Positions 34,463-44,015 are shown, counted from the stretch's first letter. The stretch: DNA of 64,000 nucleotides from Verticiella alkaliphila (GCF_018904615.1 NZ_JADCNH010000002.1:62001-126000), one strand, 5' to 3'. Notes: generated from the sequence alone by a model not told the origin. Translations and numbers: made by a program.

Positions 34463-35000
34463 TCTCGTGATCGTTCACCAGGCCGACCGCCTGCATCCAC
34501 GCGTAGACGATCACCGGCCCCACGAACGAGAATCCGCGACGCTTCAGCTCCTTGGACATCTGCTCGGACAGGGGCGTGCTCACGGGTAGCGTCACGCCGT
34601 CGCCCATGACCGGCTTGCCATCGACGAACTGCCAGCAGAACGCCGAGAAATCCTCGCCGCGCGCCTGCATGTCCAGATAGACCTGGGCGCCGCGAATCGT
34701 GGCCGCGATCTTCGCGCGCGACCGGATGATGCCCGCATCGCCCAGCAGCCGCGTGACATCCTCCTCGCCGAACGCGGCCACCTTCACCGGATCGAACCCG
34801 GCGAACGCAGCCCGCAGGGCTTCGCGCTTGCGCAGCACCGTCACCCAGGCGAGCCCCGCCTGAAAGCCGTCCAGCATGAGCTTTTCCCACAGCGCACGCG
34901 AATCGTATTCGGGCACGCCCCATTCATGGTCGTGGTAATCCTGCATGAGCTGCGTATTGCCCGCCCAACGACACCGGCAACGCTCGCCGTGATCCGCCAT
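34425..35000 (-). CDS. tag: DNA-3-methyladenine glycosylase I
   Basis: The protein has 191 residues. RCRWAGNTQLMQDYHDHEWG at the N-terminus, LMLDGFQAGLAWVTVLRKRE, and the C-terminal DHEITCF carry the His and Cys of the zinc snap together with the N-terminal Cys and His. TAG removes 3-methyladenine from alkylated DNA. The ATG at 35000 matches the family N-terminus; the longer frame does not. It is divergent from a small GNAT gene. Confidence 0.95.
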   Translation of the reverse strand: MADHGERCRCRWAGNTQLMQDYHDHEWGVPEYDSRALWEKLMLDGFQAGLAWVTVLRKREALRAAFAGFDPVKVAAFGEEDVTRLLGDAGIIRSRAKIAATIRGAQVYLDMQARGEDFSAFCWQFVDGKPVMGDGVTLPVSTPLSEQMSKELKRRGFSFVGPVIVYAWMQAVGLVNDHEITCFRRPETAAG

Positions 35001-35065
35001 GTGCCTCATCCTCCCAGTGGTAAGGTGCAGACGATAGCGCACCCCTTTCACAGGATGAACCCCTG

Positions 35066-35374
35066 ATGTCCGCTTCTTCACACACCGTCCAGCACCAGCC
35101 CGAGCAAAGCCGCTTTGCCATCCTGATCGACACCCACGTCGCGCGCGCCGAGTACACCCTGGCCGGCGACGTGATCACCTTCACCCACACGATCGTCCCC
35201 AAGGCGATGCAGGGCCAGGGCTTGGGCATCAAGCTCGTGAAAGCCGGGTTGCGCTATGCGCGAGAGCATCACCTGAAGGTCATCCCCCAGTGCGCGATGT
35301 TCGCCGGCTTCATGCGCAAGCATCCCGACACCCAGGATCTCCTGGCCGAGGAGGGCCGCGCCCTGGTGGCGTAA
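35066..35374 (+). CDS. Small GNAT-like N-acetyltransferase (YjdJ-type)
   Basis: The protein has 102 residues. VARAEYTLAGDVITFTHTIV, GQGLGIKLVKAGLRYAREHH and the end IPQCAMFAGFMRKHP match the compact GNAT subfamily (Acetyltransf_CG), which has only the acetyl-CoA-binding core and a conserved Cys. The substrate is unknown. The gene is divergent from tag with 65 bases between starts. Confidence 0.9.
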   Translation: MSASSHTVQHQPEQSRFAILIDTHVARAEYTLAGDVITFTHTIVPKAMQGQGLGIKLVKAGLRYAREHHLKVIPQCAMFAGFMRKHPDTQDLLAEEGRALVA

Positions 35375-35392
35375 GGACGTAAGCGTCGGACG

Positions 35393-36130
35393 TCAGGCCG
35401 CAGGGGCGACCGACGCGCCCTGGATCTGGTGGCGTTCCAGCGCCTGTGCCACCGCACCGTTGGCCTTGAGGGATTCGACGAATTCGCGCAGGTACTGGGC
35501 CGCGGCCTCGCCGCGCGACTTGGGTACGCCCATGGCCTGCTCGATCACCATGAAGCGGCCCGGCAGCAGACGCAGGCCACCCAGGCGGGCGGCATCCGCT
35601 TGGAGCTGCTGCTTCACGCCCGCAGCCACGTCCAGCTGCTCGGCGATGAAGGTATCGACGACCGCGGGCGAGGTGGGTGCGCGCACGATCTCGGCCTGCT
35701 GCAGGTGGCGGGTCAGGAAAAGATCGTAGGCGCTGGCCTTGCCGACCGTGACGCGCGTGCCGGGGCGGTCCACCTCGTTGTTGGATTGCAGCGCGGAATC
35801 GTTCTTCACGAGATAAGCGCCCTCGATCAGCACATAGGGCGCGGTGAAGGCGATGTTCGCACCCCGCACCGGGTCGATCGCGAAGAAGCCCACGTCCGCC
35901 TCGCCCGACTCCACAGCCTGCACCGACTTGCCTGCGGCGTCCACCACGACCAGCGCCAAGGGGACGCCTAGCCGGGCGGCCAGCGCGCGGGCAATGTCCA
36001 CCGAGACGCCGCCTGCCGAGCCCGTGCCAGGATCGGCGTGGGCCAGGATCGGGTTGCCGGTGTTGATAGCCGCGTGCAGGGTGCCGGTGGGGGCGAAGGC
36101 GGCGATGAGATCGGCGGTGGCTGCAGTCAT
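35393..36130 (-). CDS. Amino-acid-type substrate-binding protein lacking a signal peptide
   Basis: The protein has 245 residues with the SBP_bac_3 pattern: [55 protein letters not shown]. The N-terminus from the best start (MTAATADLIAAFAPTGTLHA) has no hydrophobic signal core, although family members are normally exported. Longer starts add no signal either. It may act in the cytoplasm as a sensor-like binding protein, or the signal may have been lost. No permease or ATPase gene is beside it. Confidence 0.8.
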   Translation of the reverse strand: MTAATADLIAAFAPTGTLHAAINTGNPILAHADPGTGSAGGVSVDIARALAARLGVPLALVVVDAAGKSVQAVESGEADVGFFAIDPVRGANIAFTAPYVLIEGAYLVKNDSALQSNNEVDRPGTRVTVGKASAYDLFLTRHLQQAEIVRAPTSPAVVDTFIAEQLDVAAGVKQQLQADAARLGGLRLLPGRFMVIEQAMGVPKSRGEAAAQYLREFVESLKANGAVAQALERHQIQGASVAPAA

Positions 36131-36307
36131 GGGAGGCTCCGGGAGGGCGTGTATCCGAACGCGCGGCATGGCGTGACCAGAGGATGGTACGCCATGCCGG
36201 GCCTGTCGGTGTTGCGAAACCTCAGCCGCGTCCGAGGAGTCGAGCGCGCTGGCGCGTGTTCCGGCGCGCTCCCGCGCTAGCCTGTGGACGTCGGCCGCAC
36301 GCCCGAC

Positions 36308-37531
36308 TCACACGCCTCGGCCGAAGGCCAGTGCCGAGCCGCGCGCGTCAATCTTCGCCATCGCCCAGAGCGCCAGGCCCCCAAGCGAGAGGCTCACGCC
36401 CACCCAGCCCATCGAGGCAAAGCCCCCGCCTTGCAGCAGGGCGAGCCCTCCGAGGTACGGGCCGATGGCGTTGGCCAGGTTGAAGGCCGAGTGATTGAGC
36501 GCGGCGGCTAGGTTCTGCGCGTCCCCCGCCACGTCCATCAGCCGCGTCTGCAGGATGGTGGGCAGGGCGCCCAGCGTGCCGACCAGGAACACGGCGACGA
36601 TCATGGTGTCGAGCCGGCCGATGGCAAAGGGATAGACGGCCAGCGCAGCGGCGCTCCAGAGCAGCACCCACGCCGCCGAGCGCATGCCGAAGCGATCGGC
36701 CAGCCACGCGCCCACGAGGTTGCCGATCGTGATGCCCAGGCCGAAGACGCCGAATACCCACGGCACGACCGACGGTTCGACGTCGGTCACGTTCTCGAGC
36801 GTGGAGCCGAGATACGCGTACACCGCGAACATGCCGCCAAAGCCGATGCAGCCGATGGCGAGCGTGAGCAGCACCTGGCGGTTGCGCAGGGCGTCCAGCT
36901 CACGCCAGGGGTTGGCACTGCGCCGCGCGGTGTCACGCGGGGCAAAGAGCGCGACGAGGATGGCCGCGAGCAGGGCGAGCGCGCCCACGAGGCCGAACGT
37001 CCAGCGCCAGTCCAGCGCCTGGGTGATGGCCGTGGCGATGGGCACGCCCACGATCGTGGCCACCGTCAGCCCGGACATCACGGCGGCGACGGAGCGGGCG
37101 CGCAGATGCAGCGGCACGAGCGAGGCTGCCACCAGGGCTGCGATGCCGAAGTAGGCGCCGTGCGGCAGGCCGCTCAGGAAGCGGAACACCAGCATGCTCG
37201 GGAAGTTCGTGGACAGGGCGGTCGCCACGTTGCCCAGGCCGAAGAGCAGCATGAAGCCGATCAGGAGCAGCCAGCGCGGCGAGCGCGCGCCCATCACCGC
37301 CAGGATCGGCGCGCCCACCACCACCCCGAGCGCGTAGGCACTGATCGCGTGGGCCGCCCGGGCGGGGTCCAGGTCGAAGCCGCGCGCGAAGTGGGGCAGC
37401 ACGCTCATGGCGGCGAACTCGGCCACGCCGATGGCAAAGCCGCCCACGGCCAGGGCGAGCAGCACGAGGCCGACGGGATGACGCGAGGCGGGGGGCGGTG
37501 CCGAGGAGACCGGCGGCAGAGCAGAAGACAT
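36308..37531 (-). CDS. AraJ-like MFS transporter
   Basis: The protein has 407 residues with 12 predicted membrane segments. The first helix GVAEFAAMSVLPHFARGFDL and the motif GAPILAVMGARSPRW after helix 2 are typical of the DHA1 (AraJ/NepI/Cml-like) branch. The loop at SGLPHGAYFGIAALVAASLV supports this. The ATG at 37531 gives the usual short cytoplasmic N-terminus. No regulator is directly paired with it. Export of a drug or sugar-like compound is the general expectation. Confidence 0.88.
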   Translation of the reverse strand: MSSALPPVSSAPPPASRHPVGLVLLALAVGGFAIGVAEFAAMSVLPHFARGFDLDPARAAHAISAYALGVVVGAPILAVMGARSPRWLLLIGFMLLFGLGNVATALSTNFPSMLVFRFLSGLPHGAYFGIAALVAASLVPLHLRARSVAAVMSGLTVATIVGVPIATAITQALDWRWTFGLVGALALLAAILVALFAPRDTARRSANPWRELDALRNRQVLLTLAIGCIGFGGMFAVYAYLGSTLENVTDVEPSVVPWVFGVFGLGITIGNLVGAWLADRFGMRSAAWVLLWSAAALAVYPFAIGRLDTMIVAVFLVGTLGALPTILQTRLMDVAGDAQNLAAALNHSAFNLANAIGPYLGGLALLQGGGFASMGWVGVSLSLGGLALWAMAKIDARGSALAFGRGV

Positions 37532-37639
37532 GGCGGACAGCGGGGTGCTACCTAGGGTAAACCCGGATATTACACCTGGGGTCGTGATGACCATCGCACG
37601 TCCCTGCGAGCGGCAGGGACACCGCGCGGGTGGCCGTGT

Positions 37640-38590
37640 TCACACGCCCGCTGACGGGGCGACCGCTTCTGTGCCGCGTGCGGCCGCCACGCGGCTGCGC
37701 GAGCGTCGACGGATGTCACGCAGGCCTGCCGCCACGAGCACCAGGATGGCCGACCAGATCGCCAGATACGTCGGCCACTGCGCAGGGGCGATGCGCTCGC
37801 CCAGCAGGAGGGCGACGACGACGAGCAGAACGGGCTCGGCATAGCTCAGCAGGCCGAAGAGGCCCAGACTCAAGCGCGCCGTGGAGGCGATCATGCACGC
37901 GAGCGACGTTGCACTGAGCGCACCGAGGCCCAGGATGAGCAGCCAGGCGCTCGATGCGGGCAGGGCCCCGGTGGCGGGCGACCACACCAGGAAGGCGATG
38001 CCCAGCGGCACGCACAGCAGCATGTCCAGCCACATGCCGGCGAGCGGCGGCGTGCGCAGGTGGCGGCGCAGGCCGAAGTAGAGCGGGTAGCCCAGGCACA
38101 CGACGAAGGCTGGCCAGGCAATGCTGGGCGCGAACAGAAGCTCGTTGACGACGCCGATGCCGGCCAGGACGCAGGCCACCTGCTGCCAGCGCGAGAGCCG
38201 CTCGCCGAACACCCAGCGCCCGGTCAGCACCAGCGTGAGCGGCAGGAGGAAGTAACCCAGGGAGACGTCCAGCGCGTACCCATTGATGGGTGCCCAGAGG
38301 AACAGCCACAGCTGCACCCCGAGCAGCGCGGCCGACACGGGCATGACCGGCCACAGCGCCGGTCGCGCCCGCAAGCGCTGCCACAGCGTCACCCATTGAT
38401 GGGTCTGTCGGGTGAGGACGATGAGCAGGGTGAGCAACGGCGCCGTGAGCAGGATGCGCCAGCCGAAGATGCGCTCACCGCCCAGCGGCTCGAGCAGCGT
38501 GGCGTAGTAATACATCGTCGCGAACAGCGCCGACGCGGTGAGGGACAGGGCAATACCGGCGGGGCTGTTGGAGGCGGGAGCGACAGACAC
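37640..38590 (-). CDS. RarD-like EamA (DMT superfamily) transporter
   Basis: The protein has about 316 residues from the GTG at 38590 (a TTG at 38602 is the alternative). It has about ten hydrophobic helices, with GIALSLTASALFATMYYYAT first, INGYALDVSLGYFLLPL typical of RarD, and SYAEPVLLVVVALLLGERIA near the end. The upstream part of the longer frame covers the divergent Lrp gene and is not coding. EamA exporters beside Lrp-family regulators often handle amino acids; that pairing suggests amino-acid or metabolite export here. Confidence 0.85.
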   Translation of the reverse strand: MSVAPASNSPAGIALSLTASALFATMYYYATLLEPLGGERIFGWRILLTAPLLTLLIVLTRQTHQWVTLWQRLRARPALWPVMPVSAALLGVQLWLFLWAPINGYALDVSLGYFLLPLTLVLTGRWVFGERLSRWQQVACVLAGIGVVNELLFAPSIAWPAFVVCLGYPLYFGLRRHLRTPPLAGMWLDMLLCVPLGIAFLVWSPATGALPASSAWLLILGLGALSATSLACMIASTARLSLGLFGLLSYAEPVLLVVVALLLGERIAPAQWPTYLAIWSAILVLVAAGLRDIRRRSRSRVAAARGTEAVAPSAGV

Positions 38591-38645
38591 AGGGCGGGAC
38601 AACGCGAAAGACAGGGCAGAGCGTAATGCTATTGCTGTCGACGGC

Positions 38646-38659
38646 TTGCATCGATGCAA
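38646..38659. promoter_or_regulatory. Palindrome in the RarD-like/Lrp divergent region
   Basis: TTGCATCGATGCAA is a perfect 14-bp palindrome between the divergent starts at 38590 and 38706, a likely binding site for the Lrp-type regulator. Confidence 0.6.
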
Positions 38660-38673
38660 AAATGCCCCGTTGG

Positions 38674-38690
38674 ACGCAATCCCATTGCGT
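38674..38690. promoter_or_regulatory. Second inverted repeat in the RarD-like/Lrp region
   Basis: ACGCAAT and ATTGCGT flank CCC. Its centre lies about 29.5 bases (roughly three helix turns) from the centre of the palindrome at 38646-38659, as expected for an Lrp oligomer. Confidence 0.55.
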
Positions 38691-38705
38691 TGTGGAGCCT
38701 GTTTG

Positions 38706-39176
38706 ATGACTTCTGTTGTCCTGGACACGTACGACCGCCAGCTCGTGGCGCTCGTGCAGCAAGATGCCCTCATGTCGCAGGCCGAGCTTGGCGAGCGGGT
38801 GAGCCTGTCACCGGCGGCGGTGAACCGGCGTCTCAAGCGGCTGGCCGCCGACGGTGTCATCCGCGGCCAGCGCGTGGAGGTGGATGCCGATGCCCTGGGC
38901 TATGGGCTCACCATCATCACCGAGGTGCACGTGGAGAGCGAGCGGCCGGACCGCCTCGACACCCTGCGCCGCGCCTTTCTGGCCTGCCCGCAAGTGCAGC
39001 AGTGCTACTACGTGGCGGGCGGCTGCGACTTCGTCCTGGTGTTGCTCGTGCGCAGCATGGCGCAATACACCGAGCTCACGCGTTCGCTCTTCTTTGCCAA
39101 CGACAACGTGCGCCGCTTCTCCACGCGGGTGGCGATGGACCGCGTGAAAACGGGCGGGGCCGTGCCCGTGGATTGA
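38706..39176 (+). CDS. Lrp/AsnC-family transcriptional regulator
   Basis: The protein has 156 residues. HTH at about 20-60 (MSQAELGERVSLSPAAVNRR, LKRLAADGVI) and a RAM/AsnC ligand-binding domain (GYGLTIITEVHVESE, YYVAGGCDFVLVLLV). The ATG at 38706 is preferred over a long upstream frame that overlaps the divergent gene. It probably controls the divergent RarD-like exporter and itself through the two palindromes between them. Confidence 0.93.
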   Translation: MTSVVLDTYDRQLVALVQQDALMSQAELGERVSLSPAAVNRRLKRLAADGVIRGQRVEVDADALGYGLTIITEVHVESERPDRLDTLRRAFLACPQVQQCYYVAGGCDFVLVLLVRSMAQYTELTRSLFFANDNVRRFSTRVAMDRVKTGGAVPVD

Positions 39177-39224
39177 GGCGGTGCCGGGCCAGACGCGTTG
39201 GCACCGGCATGCACCGCAGACCAC

Positions 39225-40787
39225 TCAATGCGCGCCGCCTGCCGCTTCCTGCGCGCCTGCCGGCGCCTTCACCCGCTTGGCGAACCACACCATGGCCACC
39301 AGCAGCAGGAAGATGCCGGAGGAGATGTAGAAGATGTCCGTGGCCGACATCGTGGCCGCCTGCTGGTTGATCATGTTGTTCAACGTGGCGAGCGATTGCG
39401 TCTCCGACAGGCCCGCAGCACGCATGCCTGCCAGCGCCTGGTCCGTGGCGAGCGTGCCGGTCTGGATGTGCTCCGTGAGTTGGGCGTGATGCAGGGTAGT
39501 GCGGCTGTCCCAGAGCGTCGTCACCAGCGAGGTACCGAAGGCGCCCGCCGTCATGCGCACAAAGTTGGACAGTCCCGCGGCGCTGGCGATCTTGTCAGGC
39601 GCGAGCCCGGACATCGTGATCGACACCAGGGGCACGAAGAAGGCCGCCATCGCCGCGCCCTGCAGGATCGTGGGGATCACGATGGTCGTGATGTCGGCCT
39701 GCGTGTTGAAGTTCGAGCGCAGGTAGCTCACGGCCGAGAAGATCAGGAAGGCGCCGGTCACGAGCAGCCGCGGATCATGCTTGGCGAGCAGCTTGCCCAC
39801 GATCGGCGTGAGGATGATCGCGAGAATGCCCACGGGCGCCGTCACCAGGCCGGCATACGTGGCCGTGTAGCCCATCGTGGTCTGCAGCCACAGCGGCAGC
39901 AGCACCACTGTGCCGAAGAAGACCCCATACGCCACCGACAAGGTCACCACGCCGGTGGTGAAGTTGCGTTGTGCGAAGAGCCGCAGGTCCACGATGGGGT
40001 GCTTCTCCGTGAGCTCCCAGATGAGGAAGAAGACGAAGGCGACGACGGTGATCACGGCCAGGATCTGGATCTCGCCGCTCGCGAACCAGTCCAGCTCCTT
40101 GCCCTTGTCGAGCAGGATCTGGAGCGCCGCCACCCACAGCACCAGCAAGGCCAGGCCGATGCGGTCGATCGGCAGCTTGCGCGTGGGCGATTCGCGGTTG
40201 CGGTAGATGCGCAGGCTGGCCCAGGCGGCCAGCATGCCCACCGGCACGTTGATGTAGAAGATCCACGGCCAGGAATAGTTGTCCGAGATCCAGCCACCCA
40301 GCAGCGGGCCGGCCACGGGCGCCACCAGCGTGGTCATGGACCAGAGGGCAAGTGCGGTGCCGGACTTGGCCTTGGGGTAGCTCGCCAGCATGAGCGTCTG
40401 CGACAGCGGGATCATCGGCCCGGCCACGGCGCCCTGCAGGATGCGAAAGAAGATCAGTGCTTCGATGCTGGGGGCGAAGCCGCACAGCCATGAGGCGATG
40501 ACGAAGAGCACCACCGACCAGACGAAGAGCCGAACCTGGCCGATGCGTTGCGTGAGCCAGCCCGTCAGCGGCAGCGAGATCGCGTTGGCGACGGCGAAGG
40601 ATGTGATGACCCATGTGCCCTGGCTCGCGCTCACGCCCAGATCGCCCGCGATGGCGGGGATCGACACGTTGGCGATCGAGGTGTCCAGCACGTTCATGAA
40701 CACCGCGGCCGACAGCGCGATGGTGCCCAGCGTGCGCTGTGAGCCTTCGAGCGGTGGATGCGTCATTGACGCGGTGGCGGCGGCCAT
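39225..40787 (-). CDS. EmrB/QacA-type (DHA2) drug exporter
   Basis: The protein has 520 residues with about 14 membrane helices. VFMNVLDTSIANVSIPAIAG in helix 1 and the loop LTGWLTQRIGQVRLF are characteristic of EmrB. It is the inner-membrane pump of a tripartite efflux system with the EmrA-like adaptor and outer-membrane factor genes just upstream in the same operon. Only three bases separate it from the adaptor gene. Confidence 0.94.
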   Translation of the reverse strand: MAAATASMTHPPLEGSQRTLGTIALSAAVFMNVLDTSIANVSIPAIAGDLGVSASQGTWVITSFAVANAISLPLTGWLTQRIGQVRLFVWSVVLFVIASWLCGFAPSIEALIFFRILQGAVAGPMIPLSQTLMLASYPKAKSGTALALWSMTTLVAPVAGPLLGGWISDNYSWPWIFYINVPVGMLAAWASLRIYRNRESPTRKLPIDRIGLALLVLWVAALQILLDKGKELDWFASGEIQILAVITVVAFVFFLIWELTEKHPIVDLRLFAQRNFTTGVVTLSVAYGVFFGTVVLLPLWLQTTMGYTATYAGLVTAPVGILAIILTPIVGKLLAKHDPRLLVTGAFLIFSAVSYLRSNFNTQADITTIVIPTILQGAAMAAFFVPLVSITMSGLAPDKIASAAGLSNFVRMTAGAFGTSLVTTLWDSRTTLHHAQLTEHIQTGTLATDQALAGMRAAGLSETQSLATLNNMINQQAATMSATDIFYISSGIFLLLVAMVWFAKRVKAPAGAQEAAGGAH

Positions 40788-40790
40788 GGC

Positions 40791-42020
40791 TTATTCTCCG
40801 CTGCGCGCAGCCGCCATGCGGGGCACACCAGCCCCGTTGTCCGCGAGGATGCGGGCCACGGCGGCGCTGGCCTGGGCATCGGCCTGCGTGAAGGCTTCGC
40901 TGGCATAGGCAGGCTCGCGGCGCGCACCCTGGGCCAGCGCCTGGCCGCTGGTATCGGAGATGTCCACCTTCACGTCCATCGAGAGGCCCAGGCGCAGGGG
41001 GTGCGCGTCGAGGTCGGCCTTGTCCAGGGCGATGCGCACGGGCACCCGTTGCACGACCTTGATCCAGTTGCCGCTGGCGTTCTGGGCGGGCAGCAGCGCA
41101 AAGGCGCTCCCGGTGCCCGCGCCCAGACCGGCCACGGTGCCGTGATACACCACCTTGCTGCCATACATGTCTGCCGTCAGCGTGACCGGCTGGCCGATGC
41201 GCATGCGACCGATCTGCACTTCCTTGAAGTTGGCATCCACCCACACCCCGTCCAGCGGCACGATCGCCATCAGCGGCGCGCCCGCGGCCACGCGTTGGCC
41301 CAGCTGGGCCGAGCGGCGGGCCACGTAGCCTGAGACCGGCGCCAGCACGTGGGTGCGGGCCAGATTCAGGTAGGCCTCGCGCACCTTGGCCGAGGCGAGC
41401 TTCACGTTGGGGTGCTCGGCGACGGTGGTGTTGCTGGTGAGCGCCTCATTGCCGGCCAGCGTGGCACGGCTTGCGGCGATGGCCGCGTCGGCGGCAGAGA
41501 CGGCCGCCTGGGCATTCTGCACGGCCGACTGCGCGTGCAGCAGCTCTTCGCCGCTCACGCCGCCGGATTTGGCCAGCGCCTGGCGGCGACGCAGGTCGTT
41601 CTGGGCGCGGGCAAGTTCGGAGCGCGCGCTGCGAGCCTGGGCTTCACGCGCGGAGATGTCCGCGGCCAGGCCGGTGTTTTGTACGTACAAAGTACTCACT
41701 TGCCGGACGGTCTGTGCGAGCGAGGCCTCGGCTTGTGCCAGGGCCACGTCGGCATCGGCGCGGTCGAGTTCGGCCAGGGGCTCGCCGGCTTTGACGAAGT
41801 CGGTGTCGTCGGCGTGCAGGCCAATCACGGTGCCGGCGATCTGCGGCGTGATCTGCACCAGGTCGCCCTGCACGTAGGCGTCGTCGGTGGATTCGAAGTG
41901 ACGTGCGACCAATCCCCAGTAGGCGCCATAGGCGGCGCCCAGGGCGACGAAGAGGACGGCAGCGCCGATCAGGAGGCGCTTGCGGGGGGAACGGGGCGTG
42001 GCGTTGTCGGTGTCGGACAT
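40791..42020 (-). CDS. EmrA/HlyD-type membrane-fusion protein
   Basis: The protein has 409 residues. One N-terminal membrane anchor (LLIGAAVLFVALGAAYGAYW), a lipoyl-like barrel half (DDAYVQGDLVQITPQIAGTV), a long coiled-coil hairpin (about 95-215) and the second half with APVSGYVARRSAQLGQRV. It links the EmrB pump to the outer-membrane channel. The gene lies between the pump and the outer-membrane factor, as usual. Confidence 0.94.
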   Translation of the reverse strand: MSDTDNATPRSPRKRLLIGAAVLFVALGAAYGAYWGLVARHFESTDDAYVQGDLVQITPQIAGTVIGLHADDTDFVKAGEPLAELDRADADVALAQAEASLAQTVRQVSTLYVQNTGLAADISAREAQARSARSELARAQNDLRRRQALAKSGGVSGEELLHAQSAVQNAQAAVSAADAAIAASRATLAGNEALTSNTTVAEHPNVKLASAKVREAYLNLARTHVLAPVSGYVARRSAQLGQRVAAGAPLMAIVPLDGVWVDANFKEVQIGRMRIGQPVTLTADMYGSKVVYHGTVAGLGAGTGSAFALLPAQNASGNWIKVVQRVPVRIALDKADLDAHPLRLGLSMDVKVDISDTSGQALAQGARREPAYASEAFTQADAQASAAVARILADNGAGVPRMAAARSGE

Positions 42021-42055
42021 GGCGTGGGCCTTTGGCGAATGTCGAGGAGAAGGAT

Positions 42056-43464
42056 TCAGCGCGTGGGCGCGATGGTGTCGTCGTAGCCGCCGCCCAACGC
42101 GGTGGCGAGCTGCACGTCCAGCACCTGGCGGCGGGCGGCGATTTCGGTGTCCAGGCGGGTCTGTGCCAGGACGGCATCTTGCGCGGCAAGCACCGTCAGG
42201 TAGTTGCCCAGGCCCGCTTCATAGCGGCGCACGGCGAGGTCATAGGCGGCCTGGATCGCCTCGCGCGCTTCGCGCTGGTGCTGCGCCTCGCGGTTCAGCG
42301 AGCGGATGTCGCCCACGGTGTCGGCCACCTGACGGGCGGCGTCCAGCACCGTCTGGTTGTAGTCGGCCACGGCCAGCTCGGCGTCCGCGCGGCGGGCGTT
42401 CAGATTGGCGTTGAGCCGGCCCGCGTCGAAGATGGGCAGCGAGATCGCCGGGCCGATACCCGCCGTGCGGCTGCCACTGTCGAAGAGGCGGTTGGTGCCC
42501 AGCGCGAGCAATCCGACGAAGGCCGTGAGATTGACGTTGGGATAGAAGCTCGCCTTGGCGGCATCGATGGCCGAGCCGCTCGCCTCGGCGCGCCAGCGCG
42601 CGGCGACCACATCCGGGCGATGGCCCAGCAATTCCAGCGGAAGATTCGCCGGCGCCTCGGCGCCCGGCGTGCGCAATGCCACCGGCTGCAGGGCGTCGCC
42701 CGCCTGGGGGCCGGCCCTACCAGCGCCGCTACCTGGTGACGCAGGCGTTCCAGATTCGCCTCGTTGCGCTCTTGCTGCACGCGGGCGGTGGCCAGCGCGG
42801 ATTCGGCCTGGCGCACTTCCACCTGCGTATCCAGGCCCGCCGCGACGCGGTCCCGCGTGATCCTGGTGACGGCTTCGCGCTGCGCAATGGTGTTCTGCAG
42901 CACCTCGCGCTGCGCGAAGGCGTCCTGCAGGTTGTAGTAGGCCGTGGCCACGGACTGCACCAGCACGTTGCGCGCAGCCTGCGCCTCGGCCTCTGCCGAG
43001 CGGGCCTGCGAGACGGCGCCTTCGAAGAGCGCGCGGTTCTTGCCCCAGAAGTCGAGCTGGAAGCTCACGTCCAGGGCCAGGCGATTGTCCGAGCCTACGG
43101 AGCCGGCCAGCGGTTCGGGGTAGATATAGTTCTCGGAGTAGCGCTGGCGCGTGAGGGAGTAATTGGCGGCCACTTGCGGCAGTCGCACGGCTTCGGCCTC
43201 GCCCACGGCGGCATTCGCCTGCGCAATGCGCGCCTGCGCCATGGTGAGGCTAGGGCTGCCGGCCAGCGCGGCGTCGATGAGGCGATTGAGTTGCGGATCG
43301 CCGTAGCGCTGCCACCAAGCGTGGGTGGGCCATTGCACGGGCGTCTCGACAGCGCCCACCGTGGCCGCGTCCAGACGGGACGTTGGCACGGGCCCGGAAT
43401 GCATCGGGGCGCATGCGGCCAGGACGGCGGCAAACAGGGGTGCAAGGAGCAGACGGGCTTTCAT
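42056..43464 (-). pseudogene. NodT/OprM-type outer-membrane efflux lipoprotein, single-base frameshift
   Basis: Two frames combine into about 469 residues. The upstream frame has the lipobox (LFAAVLAACAP), WWQRYGDPQLNRLIDAAL, the first TolC-like repeat and QVAALVG. The downstream frame continues with ANLPLELLGHRPDVVAARWR, the second repeat and the end. The break is at about 42706-42717, in a G/C run; one missing base restores QVAALVGAGPQAGDALQP. It is the third component of the MarR-EmrAB efflux operon. All other parts look intact, so a sequencing error is quite possible. Confidence 0.82.
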
Positions 43465-43487
43465 GGTGTTGTCTGATGGGTCTGTTA

Positions 43488-43499
43488 CTGCCTAGGCAG
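43488..43499. promoter_or_regulatory. MarR-type operator upstream of the efflux genes
   Basis: CTGCCTAGGCAG is a perfect 12-bp palindrome 24 bp upstream of the outer-membrane factor start. A near-identical copy lies upstream of the marR gene (44028-44039). Confidence 0.7.
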
Positions 43500-43535
43500 C
43501 TAAATAAGTCAATGGCGCGAGGTGGACGACGGGCG

Positions 43536-44015
43536 TCAGGGTGGGGCGCCGTTGGCGATCATGCGCCGGATCAGATGCTTGAACGTGGCGAGCTCCTCGG
43601 CCGACAGCCCCCGGACGTGGATATTCTGGGCTTCGGCCAGCGCATCCGGCACCTGCATCGCGCGTGCCCGGCCTTCGTCGGTGAGTTCGATGCGGATCAT
43701 GCGGCGATCCTCATGGTTGCGCACGCGTCGCAGCAACCCTTTGCCTTCCAGCCGATCCAGCGAGCGCGTCATCGCGCCCGTGTCGATGTCCAGCAGGCGC
43801 GCAAGCTCGACAGGCGTATCCGCCAACCCCCTGTGCAGCAGCAGGATGGGCCGCCATTGCATGGCGGTCAGATCCAGTGGTGCCATTTCCCGGTCCACCA
43901 CGCGTTGCATGGAGATGTAGAAGAGCTTGACCAGATAGCCGACCGTTTCTTCGGCCACGAGGGCGTCGCCCCGATAGGGACCGGGCGTGCGGGTGGGTGC
44001 GGAGGAAGATGCCAT
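43536..44015 (-). CDS. MarR-family transcriptional regulator
   Basis: The protein has 159 residues. Winged helix at about 55-115 (TPVELARLLDIDTGAMTRSL, DRLEGKGLLRRVRNHEDRRM), with the DRR wing motif. N- and C-terminal helices form the dimer interface. The ATG at 44015 gives the family length; the longer frame is a shadow. It lies upstream of the EmrAB-outer-membrane factor operon on the same strand and has a palindrome near each promoter, so it most likely represses the efflux genes and itself. Confidence 0.93.
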   Translation of the reverse strand: MASSSAPTRTPGPYRGDALVAEETVGYLVKLFYISMQRVVDREMAPLDLTAMQWRPILLLHRGLADTPVELARLLDIDTGAMTRSLDRLEGKGLLRRVRNHEDRRMIRIELTDEGRARAMQVPDALAEAQNIHVRGLSAEELATFKHLIRRMIANGAPP

